A stretch of 9,215 nucleotides of DNA from Eubacteriaceae bacterium. Its GTDB lineage: Bacteria; Bacillota; Clostridia; Eubacteriales; UBA1433. Location: positions 1 to 9,215 of the forward strand of contig JAAZOI010000304.1 of assembly GCA_012797825.1 (NCBI GenBank), in the 5' to 3' direction. The notes under the pieces were generated by a model, which worked only from the letters and a program-made list of their open reading frames with translations, did no database searches and was not told where the DNA came from. The translations under genes and the position numbers were made by a program. How positions within the stretch are numbered: the stretch's first letter is position 1; each line of letters begins with the position of its first letter. This document shows positions 1 through 6,411 of this stretch, piece after piece.

Positions 1-1017
1 AATTATGATCCCACAATAAGCATAGACGGAACAATAGGCGAAATAAACGGAAATTACAGAGTAAGCGGCAGCGATTATTTTGTTACTGAAGCCTGCGAAT
101 ATGTAGACAGTTTTTTGCAGTCAAAACACTATATCGCAATAATCGCAAATGTCGAAGAAGATCATCTCGATTATTTTAAAGGCGGCATTAACCAGATAAG
201 ACAGTCATTTTTGAAGTTTGCCCAAATTGTTCCCAAAGACGGATTGCTCATAATAAACGGCGATGATAAAGATATATCATTTATCGCAAATCAATGCGAT
301 TGCAATATTATAAAATTCGGCTTAAACAAAGATAATGACTACTATGCAGATAATATCAAATATGATTTATTAGGCAGGCCGGAATTTGATATTTTTAAAG
401 ACGGCCAGTTAATCGGTCATTTCAATCTTCAGGTTCCCGGGCAGCATAACGTGCTCAATGCAATATCGGCAGTAATATGCGGCATTTTCATCGGCATACC
501 TGTTTCAAGTATACAGGATACTCTTGCAAATTTTCAGGGAGCAAAACGAAGATTTGAATTTCGCGGAGAAGTAAACAATATAAAGGTTTTCGAAGATTAC
601 GCCCATCATCCTACTGAAGTTAAAGTCACCGTTGACGCGTGCCATAACTATGAGCATAACAGACTTTGGGTTGTGTTCCAGCCTCATACATATTCAAGGA
701 CTTATGTTTTTTTGGAAGAATTTTCCCAAGCGCTAAGCAACTGCGATTTTTTGATAATGAACGATATATATTCCGACAGAGAAGCTAACGCCTGGGGCAT
801 TACAAGCGAAATGGTCGCGGAGAATGTCACAAAAAAATATGGCACTCCCGCTGTTTGTATAAGCAAATTTACAGATATTGTGGATTATCTTACTCAAAGG
901 CTTGAACCCGGTGATTTTGTGCTTGTTGCAGGCTCTCAGAGCATTAACCAAGTGGCATTTATGCTTGTGGATAAGCTTAGAGAAATATACGAACCCGAAA
1001 CATCTGAAATAAAGTAA
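1..1017 (+). CDS. murC: UDP-N-acetylmuramate--L-alanine ligase MurC (5'-truncated by window edge)
   Basis: This is a Mur ligase that would add L-alanine to UDP-N-acetylmuramic acid using ATP, the first cytoplasmic step of peptide-stem synthesis. The frame is open from base 1 (NYDPTISIDGTIGE...), so the gene begins upstream; 338 residues are visible against about 450 for the family. The TTG at 115 is internal, because MurC-like sequence (SDYFVTEACEYVDSF) precedes it. Motifs in order are the central-domain NVEEDHLDYF, GQHNVLNAISAV, EDYAHHPTEVK at the start of the C-terminal domain, FQPHTYSRTY and YSDREA. EDYAHHP with HTYSRT is diagnostic of MurC over MurD, MurE and MurF. One oddity is that the usual C-terminal GAGD segment reads VAGSQSIN here. 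The gene ends in TAA three bases before a terminator hairpin and is convergent with argD. The family call is firm; normal activity is inferred. Confidence 0.95.
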   Translation, partial: NYDPTISIDGTIGEINGNYRVSGSDYFVTEACEYVDSFLQSKHYIAIIANVEEDHLDYFKGGINQIRQSFLKFAQIVPKDGLLIINGDDKDISFIANQCDCNIIKFGLNKDNDYYADNIKYDLLGRPEFDIFKDGQLIGHFNLQVPGQHNVLNAISAVICGIFIGIPVSSIQDTLANFQGAKRRFEFRGEVNNIKVFEDYAHHPTEVKVTVDACHNYEHNRLWVVFQPHTYSRTYVFLEEFSQALSNCDFLIMNDIYSDREANAWGITSEMVAENVTKKYGTPAVCISKFTDIVDYLTQRLEPGDFVLVAGSQSINQVAFMLVDKLREIYEPETSEIK

Positions 1018-1020
1018 TTA

Positions 1021-1046
1021 AAAGCCTCTGTTAAAACAGAGGCTTT
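1021..1046. terminator. Bidirectional intrinsic terminator between murC and argD
   Basis: AAAGCCTCTG (1021-1030) pairs with CAGAGGCTTT (1037-1046) to give a 10-bp stem. An extra T-A pair closes a 4-nt loop. ATTTTAT follows on the plus strand and TTTTAATTAC on the minus strand, so it can end both murC and the argCJBD transcript. It starts three bases after the murC stop and ends three bases before the argD stop, filling the whole gap. Confidence 0.9.
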
Positions 1047-1049
1047 ATT

Positions 1050-2222
1050 TTATATCTCTTCCAAAACGCTTTTAAGTATCTCAAGTCCTTTATTTATTTC
1101 ATCATATGAAATCGTCAGCGGCGGCAGCAGCCTTACTTTTTGCTTCGCAGTGAGTACCAGCAGTCCTTTTTCTATGCATTTGTTAACAACTGTTTTATTG
1201 TCAACATCAACTTCAATGCCTACCATCAGGCCTCTTCCGTTAACGCCTTTTACATGTTTAGATTTTAATATTTCTTCTTTTATAAATGCTCCCTTTTTTG
1301 TTATTTCATTAAGCTCGTCAGATGCAAGCCTGTCAAGCACTTCTAAAGCTCCCGCGCAAACAATTGGGTTTGCTCCGAACGTTTCCGCATGTGTTCCCGG
1401 GGTAAGCACGTTTTGTGTCTTCTCGTCAAACAATGCCGCTCCAATGGGCAGACCCCCGCCCAGACCCTTAGCGCACGTTACGATATTGGGTATAAAATTA
1501 TAATGCTTGAATCCGAACATTTTGCCTGTACGTCCAATTCCTGTCTGCACTTCGTCAACTATTAATAATATATAATTTTCTTGAGTTGCTTTTATTACTG
1601 CTTTTATGTAGTTTTCGTCTAAATCAAGTATTCCGCCTTCGCCTTGTATTATTTCTATTATAATCGCGCAAGTCTTATTGCTGATTTTAGATAATGTATC
1701 ATCTATGTTATTTGCTTCTGCAAAAACAAACCCTTCAAGAAACGGATCAAAATACTGATGAAATACATCCTGCCCTGTTGCAGATATTGTAGCCATTGTT
1801 CGTCCGTGGAAAGAGTTTTTAAGCGTTATTATTTCATGCCTTCCTTTTCCGTATTTGTCAAAGCTGTATTTTCTTGCGGTTTTAATGGCGCACTCGTTAG
1901 CCTCTGCTCCCGAATTGCAGAAAAACGCTTTTTTCATCCCTGAAAGAATTGCAAGTTTTTCAGCAAGCTTTGCCGCAGGCTCAGTGTAATATAAATTAGA
2001 TGTATGGTTTAATGTTTTTACCTGAGTAATTACAGCATCCGCCCATTTTGTATCGCAAAAGCCAAGGCAGTTAACCCCAATTCCGCTTGTAAAATCAATA
2101 TAGCTTTTGCCGTCAAAATCAACACACGCAGCGCCTTTTCCTTGTTTTATCGCAACGTCAAATCTTCCGTATGAGCTTGCTATATAATTATTTGTTTTAT
2201 CTTTAATTTCTTTATTCGTCAT
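1050..2222 (-). CDS. argD: Acetylornithine aminotransferase ArgD
   Basis: This is a class-III PLP-dependent aminotransferase. It would convert N-acetylglutamate semialdehyde plus glutamate to N-acetylornithine plus 2-oxoglutarate; members often also serve in lysine synthesis. From the ATG at 2222 it is 390 aa, a normal length. Visible motifs are NSGAEANE (103-110, cofactor phosphate binding), FHGRT (138-142), VDEVQTG with the PLP-contacting Asp223, the Schiff-base lysine Lys252 in CAKGLGGG, and the HAETFGANP segment. A GTG at 2237 would add five residues, but it lies inside the purine-rich ribosome binding site, so the ATG is preferred. This is the last gene of argCJBD, starting 21 nt after argB, and it ends at the bidirectional terminator. 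Related ornithine or GABA transaminases look alike; the operon context decides for ArgD. Confidence 0.95.
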   Translation of the reverse strand: MTNKEIKDKTNNYIASSYGRFDVAIKQGKGAACVDFDGKSYIDFTSGIGVNCLGFCDTKWADAVITQVKTLNHTSNLYYTEPAAKLAEKLAILSGMKKAFFCNSGAEANECAIKTARKYSFDKYGKGRHEIITLKNSFHGRTMATISATGQDVFHQYFDPFLEGFVFAEANNIDDTLSKISNKTCAIIIEIIQGEGGILDLDENYIKAVIKATQENYILLIVDEVQTGIGRTGKMFGFKHYNFIPNIVTCAKGLGGGLPIGAALFDEKTQNVLTPGTHAETFGANPIVCAGALEVLDRLASDELNEITKKGAFIKEEILKSKHVKGVNGRGLMVGIEVDVDNKTVVNKCIEKGLLVLTAKQKVRLLPPLTISYDEINKGLEILKSVLEEI

Positions 2223-2226
2223 ATTA

Positions 2227-2233
2227 CTCTCCC
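2227..2233 (-). promoter_or_regulatory. Ribosome binding site of argD
   Basis: GGGAGAG on the minus strand has its GGAG core six bases before the ATG at 2222. It lies in the argB-argD gap and overlaps the alternative GTG start at 2237-2235 closely enough to argue against that start. Confidence 0.75.
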
Positions 2234-2243
2234 TCACAAATTA

Positions 2244-3083
2244 TTATTTTACAAACATTGTGCCTTCGCCTTGCGTGTTTAAAAGGCCCGCAATAAGCAT
2301 ATTTTCTTTTCTGCCGTCTAAAATAAATGCGCTTCCTACTCCGTTATTTACTGCATTCATACAACACTTGGCTTTAGGTATCATACCGCCGTTAATAATT
2401 CCGTCATTTATATAATCATTTGCTTTTTCTGTGTTTATTTCATTTATTAAAGTAGATTCATCTTCTTTGTCTAAAAGAATCCCTTTGACATCAGTAAGTA
2501 GCACAAAAGCAGCCGCTTTCAATTTGGCGGCTACAGAACCTGCCACAGTATCAGCGTTTATGTTGTATACACACCCGTCCTCATCACATCCGACAGTCGA
2601 TAATATCGGAAGATAACCGATATTTATTAAATCAAGTATCGGTATATCATTTATATCCGTTATTTCACCGACATAACCTAAATCAACTCCGTTATCCATT
2701 TTAACAGCTTTTATAATATTGCTGTCAAGACCTGATATTCCGATTGCTTTGCCGCCGAGTTGCGATACAAGCATGCTTATGTCCTTATTTACTTTACCGC
2801 AAAGCACCATTTGAACGATATCTACTGTCTCTTTGTCAGTATAGCGCAAACCGTTTATAAACCTGCTTTCAATGCCTGTTTTTTTAAGCATTGCATTTAT
2901 CTCGGGACCGCCGCCATGCACCAGAACTACCCCTATTTTTAAAGACTGCAAAAACAATATATCGTCAATAAGTGATACCGCCGCCGCTTTATTTGTCATG
3001 GCATTGCCGCCGTATTTTATAACAACTATTTTATTTTCAAACTTTGATTTAAGTTCCTCTATAGTTTTTTTATCTTTTAACAT
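2244..3083 (-). CDS. argB: Acetylglutamate kinase ArgB
   Basis: This amino-acid-kinase-family enzyme phosphorylates N-acetylglutamate to N-acetylglutamyl-5-phosphate, normally the committed and feedback-controlled step when ArgJ recycles acetyl groups. The 279-aa protein shows KYGGNAM (23-29, lysine and glycines at the ATP phosphates), VHGGGPEIN (55-63, acetylglutamate binding), GLRYTD (78-83), NINADTVAG, LLTDVKGI, GGMIPK, and a closing DGR...GEGTMF segment. About 20 residues precede KYGG and look like the N-terminal helix of hexameric, arginine-inhibited kinases rather than the short start of the E. coli enzyme. Arginine sensitivity is therefore likely but not proven. The start ATG has AAGGA six bases upstream, and the argJ TAA lies within TAAGGA, so the two genes are tightly coupled (9-nt gap). 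Confidence 0.96.
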   Translation of the reverse strand: MLKDKKTIEELKSKFENKIVVIKYGGNAMTNKAAAVSLIDDILFLQSLKIGVVLVHGGGPEINAMLKKTGIESRFINGLRYTDKETVDIVQMVLCGKVNKDISMLVSQLGGKAIGISGLDSNIIKAVKMDNGVDLGYVGEITDINDIPILDLINIGYLPILSTVGCDEDGCVYNINADTVAGSVAAKLKAAAFVLLTDVKGILLDKEDESTLINEINTEKANDYINDGIINGGMIPKAKCCMNAVNNGVGSAFILDGRKENMLIAGLLNTQGEGTMFVK

Positions 3084-3092
3084 TACAATTCC

Positions 3093-4313
3093 TTATGTTC
3101 TGTAATCCCCGTTTATTTTTACATAGTCATATGTAAGGTCGCATCCCCAGGCTGTTGCGTTGTATTTACCTTCATTTAAATTGATTACAACGGTTATTTC
3201 ATCTTCAAGCAAAATATTTTTTGCCTGTTCCTCGTCAAACTTTAAACCCAGCCCGTTTTTACACACATCTACACTGCCGCTTTTTGATGATAGTGAAATA
3301 TCTACTTTATCCGGGTCAAAATCAGCTCCCGAATATCCGGCGGCGCAGAATATTCTTCCCCAGTTAGCGTCGGCGCCGAACATTGCCGCTTTGAAAAGCG
3401 ATGATGTGATTATACTTTTTGCTATTTTCTTTGCGTCAGCTATACTTGATGAGTTTATCGCGTTGCATATAATAAGTTTGCTTGCCCCTTCTCCGTCGCG
3501 CGCTATTTCTTTTGAGAGATATTCACTTATGTATCTTAGGGCATTTACAAATATATCGTAATTTTCGCCTGTATTATCTATTATTTTATTGCCTGCTTTA
3601 CCGTTCGCAAGAAGGCACACCATATCATTTGTAGATGTGTCACCGTCTATGCTTATCATATTAAAAGTATCATCGACTGTTTCTTTTAACGCTTTGGCAA
3701 GCATCGATGTATTAATAGCCGTATCGGTTGTAATAAACCCAAACATCGTGCCCATATTGGGATGAATCATTCCCGAGCCTTTAGCTATAGCGCCCATTCT
3801 GCAAACTTTGTTATCTATTACAAATTCAACCGCAATTTCTTTAGGCCGTGTGTCTGTCGTCATAATAGCGTATGCAGCATCCATACCGTCAGTATCATTA
3901 AGCATATCGTTTAATGCGGGCAGTGAATCTTCTATAGGTTTTATCGGCAGAATTTCGCCGATTACCCCTGTTGAAGCCACTATTACATCCTGCGGTGAGA
4001 TATTCAGCGTTTTTGCGGCAAGGCGCGCCATTGCTATCGCTTTTTCATCGCCGTCAATATTGCACGAATTAGCGTTTCCGCTGTTTACTATAATTGCTTG
4101 AGCATATCCGTCCGAAACATGGTTTTTTGTGATTTTTAAAGGTGACGCTTTTATTCTGTTAAGAGTATATGTACATGCCGTATTAGCTCTGTTTTCACTT
4201 ACTATTAAGCCAAGGTCTTTTTTTGTCTTATTTCTTCTTATTCCGCAATGTATACCACCTGCTTTAAATCCCTGCGGCGCGCACACATTGCCCGATATTA
4301 ATTTCATATTCAT
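3093..4313 (-). CDS. argJ: Glutamate N-acetyltransferase / amino-acid acetyltransferase ArgJ
   Basis: ArgJ transfers acetyl from N-acetylornithine to glutamate, closing the acetyl cycle; some members also use acetyl-CoA. From the ATG at 4313 the protein is 406 aa. The signatures are STGVIG (114-119, oxyanion-hole region), KGSGMIHPNMGTM ending at the self-cleavage site Gly188-Thr189, with Thr189 expected to become the N-terminal nucleophile of the beta chain, then GDTSTND, and the closing AWGCDLTYDYVKIN...YRT. The frame stays open upstream to a TTG at 4352, inside argC, but AGGAGG seven bases before the ATG and family alignment from GNVCAPQGFKAGGI support the shorter start. It lies 14 nt after argC. 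No argA is visible here, and whether this ArgJ is mono- or bifunctional cannot be read from sequence. Confidence 0.96.
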   Translation of the reverse strand: MNMKLISGNVCAPQGFKAGGIHCGIRRNKTKKDLGLIVSENRANTACTYTLNRIKASPLKITKNHVSDGYAQAIIVNSGNANSCNIDGDEKAIAMARLAAKTLNISPQDVIVASTGVIGEILPIKPIEDSLPALNDMLNDTDGMDAAYAIMTTDTRPKEIAVEFVIDNKVCRMGAIAKGSGMIHPNMGTMFGFITTDTAINTSMLAKALKETVDDTFNMISIDGDTSTNDMVCLLANGKAGNKIIDNTGENYDIFVNALRYISEYLSKEIARDGEGASKLIICNAINSSSIADAKKIAKSIITSSLFKAAMFGADANWGRIFCAAGYSGADFDPDKVDISLSSKSGSVDVCKNGLGLKFDEEQAKNILLEDEITVVINLNEGKYNATAWGCDLTYDYVKINGDYRT

Positions 4314-4320
4314 TTTTCTG

Positions 4321-4326
4321 CCTCCT
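4321..4326 (-). promoter_or_regulatory. Ribosome binding site of argJ (perfect AGGAGG)
   Basis: AGGAGG on the minus strand is separated by seven bases from the ATG at 4313 and starts one base after the argC stop codon. It fixes the argJ start over the longer open frame that runs back into argC. Confidence 0.9.
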
Positions 4327-4327
4327 G

Positions 4328-5365
4328 TTAAATTGAGGGGGGGATATAGCAAAGACCTGCGTCTTGTTCTATATTCATGGCAATGTTCATATTTTGTATT
4401 GCCTGGCCGGCAGCGCCTTTTACCATATTGTCTATAGCGCTGATTATAATAAGTCTGCCTGTACGTTCATCTTTATGAAGAGAAATGTTACAGTAGTTTG
4501 AATATCTTACATATTTCACATTCGCTGTCTGCCCATTATTCATTATGCGTACAAATTTTTCGTTTGCGTAAAAATCTTTATATAGTCCTATTATCTCTTC
4601 AATTTTTATATTATTAACCAGGCTGGTATAAGCTGTTGTTAAAATTCCTCTGTTAATTGGAAGCAGATGCGGAACAAAAGTAATTACTACTTTTTTGTCT
4701 GCATATTTGCTTAAAGTCTGCTCAATTTCAGGAGTATGTCTGTGAGTTGCGGTTTTGTATGGCGCAAAAGCCTCATTGCATTCGGGAAAATGTGTCTCTA
4801 AAGTTAATCCTCTTCCCGCACCGCTTACACCTGATTTTGAATCAATTATTATGTTCGAATAATCTATTATGCCCGCTTTAAGCGCAGGAACTATCGCAAG
4901 CGAAGCGCTTGTTGGGTAACATCCGGGGTTTGCTATAATTTTTGCACCTTTTAACTCATTTCTATTAAGTTCGGGAATTGAATATACCGCATTTTTATGC
5001 AATTTTTTCTGCTTATATTCGCTTCCGTACCAAAGCTTATATTCTTCTTCATCAAACAACCTGAAATCGGCGCCTAAATCAATAAACAGCTTATTGTTTT
5101 CATAGCATTTCAAAGCTATTTCTTCGCTCAGCCCGTGAGGCAGCGAGGCGAAAACAACATCGCTGTTATCTAAAACGTATTGCTCGTCATTTAATATATC
5201 ATCGCATAAATCAGTCATGCCGGGATAAATCTGGCTAAGAGATTGACCTTTATAAGAAACAGATGATATGGCGCTCATTTTTGCGTAGGGATGCATAAGC
5301 AGAAGCCTTACCAGTTCTGCGCCTGCGTAACCGGTAGCCCCAATAACTCCGACTTTTAATTTCAT
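4328..5365 (-). CDS. argC: N-acetyl-gamma-glutamyl-phosphate reductase ArgC
   Basis: ArgC performs the NADPH-dependent reduction of N-acetylglutamyl phosphate to N-acetylglutamate semialdehyde. The 345-aa protein has the N-terminal Rossmann motif GATGYAG (9-15), SLPHGLS (75-80 region), the ADFR segment near 99-102, catalytic Cys149 in ANPGCYPT, SGVSGAGRG (178-185), and HRHTPEI (208-214) carrying the catalytic histidine. This is the short ArgC type with full domain structure. The ATG at 5365 has AGAGG seven bases upstream. It is the first gene of argCJBD, behind a promoter with an ARG box, so repression by an ArgR/AhrC protein in arginine is likely. Its last codons contain a run of seven C bases, described under findings. 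Confidence 0.97.
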   Translation of the reverse strand: MKLKVGVIGATGYAGAELVRLLLMHPYAKMSAISSVSYKGQSLSQIYPGMTDLCDDILNDEQYVLDNSDVVFASLPHGLSEEIALKCYENNKLFIDLGADFRLFDEEEYKLWYGSEYKQKKLHKNAVYSIPELNRNELKGAKIIANPGCYPTSASLAIVPALKAGIIDYSNIIIDSKSGVSGAGRGLTLETHFPECNEAFAPYKTATHRHTPEIEQTLSKYADKKVVITFVPHLLPINRGILTTAYTSLVNNIKIEEIIGLYKDFYANEKFVRIMNNGQTANVKYVRYSNYCNISLHKDERTGRLIIISAIDNMVKGAAGQAIQNMNIAMNIEQDAGLCYIPPSI

Positions 5366-5376
5366 TTATATACCTC

Positions 5377-5390
5377 TGCATTAATATTCA
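5377..5390 (-). promoter_or_regulatory. ARG box (ArgR/AhrC operator core) in the argC leader
   Basis: The minus strand reads TGAAT-ATTA-ATGCA. This matches every specified base of the Bacillus ARG-box core TGAAT-N4-AT(G/T)CA. It lies just downstream of the -10 element and abuts the argC ribosome binding site, a position where arginine-bound repressor would block initiation. A weaker partner, TGAAT-TATA-ATTAT on the plus strand at 5394-5407, overlaps the -10. The match is direct; the regulatory role is inferred. Confidence 0.65.
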
Positions 5391-5402
5391 ATATGAATTA
5401 TA

Positions 5403-5430
5403 ATTATACATTTTTATATAAAAAAATCAA
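5403..5430 (-). promoter_or_regulatory. Sigma-A-type promoter of argCJBD
   Basis: On the minus strand, TTGATT (5430-5425) is followed after 16 bases by a perfect TATAAT (5408-5403). Transcription would start near 5396, giving a leader of about 30 nt with no room for a riboswitch or T-box. In this AT-rich tract chance matches are common, but the hexamer pair, spacing and adjacent ARG box support it. Confidence 0.65.
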
Positions 5431-5445
5431 GATGTTTTAAAAAAA

Positions 5446-6411
5446 TTAATTAATTTTTATTCTGATATCATTTCCGATAAAATTATATGGCGTAAAGCAG
5501 CCCATGATACGTGAAAAAATTCTTATATAATACATATCGTCTAATTCATTTAATGTAAGATTTGTAGAAATTATTATTTTTTTATTTGATAATATACGTT
5601 TGTTAAGCAGGTTAAACAGCTCGTCAACCGCATAATCAGTTGCATTTTCAGTCCCTAAATCGTCAATAATTAATAAATCGCAGGAATTTAATGCTTCAAC
5701 AAAAGAAGCGTCAATAACTGAAGAGTACTCGCTCAGTCTGCTTTTTCTTATCAGGTCAATTAAATCGCTTGAAATCATATATATAATATAAATTCCCTTT
5801 TTCAACAAATCCGCTGCAATGCAATTTATCATAAATGTTTTGCCTACTCCTGTGCTGCCGGTAAAAAATAAATTAGCGGAATTTTCACCGAAATTATTTG
5901 TATACATCACGCAATCCTGATAAATTTTTTTCATATTCGCTCTGGGGCTTTTACCGCCTTTTGGAGCTTTATTAGAAAATAATTCAAGATTGAAGTTTTC
6001 GAAATTCTCTTTTTCTAAAATAGATTCAAGACAAGTCTGACTGTATAATTTTGAGGCTATTGATTGTTTAAAACATACGCAATACTGTCCGCCTGCAATA
6101 CCGGTATCATTGCAAATGCTGCAATGATATTTAGGCAAATATTCTTTTTCCGAATGCTTATATTCCTTAAGCAGCGCCGTCTTTTTTTCTTTTAACTCTT
6201 CAATTTGAGCAAAAATCTCTTTTTTATTTGAAAAATCTCCGGCATGCAATAATTGAAGAGACTGCATGCCTAAATCCGAAATCTTTTTATCAATGCTTTT
6301 TAATTCTTTTATTTCTTTATATATTTTATTTTTATTTATCTCAGCTTCTTTTTCTGCATATGTACGTTTTTTTTCAAATTCTTTAGCTGTTTGTTCAATA
6401 AGATATTTCAT
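5446..6411 (-). CDS. DnaI/DnaC-type AAA+ helicase loader (IstB-like ATP-binding domain)
   Basis: This is probably the loader that places the replicative helicase on DNA at origins or restart sites. From the ATG at 6411 it is 321 aa. Residues 1-90 are Lys/Glu-rich and probably coiled-coil. A likely zinc motif follows, C97-x2-C100-x10-C111-x-C113. The AAA+ core has Walker A GSTGVGKT (185-192), Walker B LLIIDDLGTE (246-255), sensor-I STN (282-284), and arginines in RIFSRIMG near 297-301 as arginine-finger candidates. A TTG at 6420 would add three residues but has GAGG directly against it; the ATG has GAGG nine bases upstream and is preferred. The start overlaps the end of the upstream DnaD-like gene by 17 nt, so translation is probably coupled. 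IstB transposition helpers share the core, but the DnaD neighbour and absence of any transposase favour replication. Confidence 0.88.
   Translation of the reverse strand: MKYLIEQTAKEFEKKRTYAEKEAEINKNKIYKEIKELKSIDKKISDLGMQSLQLLHAGDFSNKKEIFAQIEELKEKKTALLKEYKHSEKEYLPKYHCSICNDTGIAGGQYCVCFKQSIASKLYSQTCLESILEKENFENFNLELFSNKAPKGGKSPRANMKKIYQDCVMYTNNFGENSANLFFTGSTGVGKTFMINCIAADLLKKGIYIIYMISSDLIDLIRKSRLSEYSSVIDASFVEALNSCDLLIIDDLGTENATDYAVDELFNLLNKRILSNKKIIISTNLTLNELDDMYYIRIFSRIMGCFTPYNFIGNDIRIKIN

Noticed and set aside
1150..1503. Plus-strand open frame of 117 codons opposite argD
   Set aside because: It is antisense to the conserved catalytic part of argD and has no family resemblance; a mirror-frame artefact.
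3160..3561. Plus-strand open frame of 133 codons opposite argJ
   Set aside because: The minus strand encodes well-conserved ArgJ sequence throughout; the plus-strand product is Ser/Ile-rich low-information sequence without a convincing ribosome binding site.
5441..5458. Perfect 18-bp palindrome of A and T (AAAAATTAATTAATTTTT)
   Set aside because: It is entirely A/T, has no loop, and overlaps the last codons of the helicase-loader gene; too weak for a terminator and expected by chance in such AT-rich DNA.
5446..6411. IstB-type transposition helper from an IS21-like element
   Set aside because: The AAA+ core is shared, but there is no IstA transposase or terminal inverted repeat, and the partner gene is a DnaD-domain protein.
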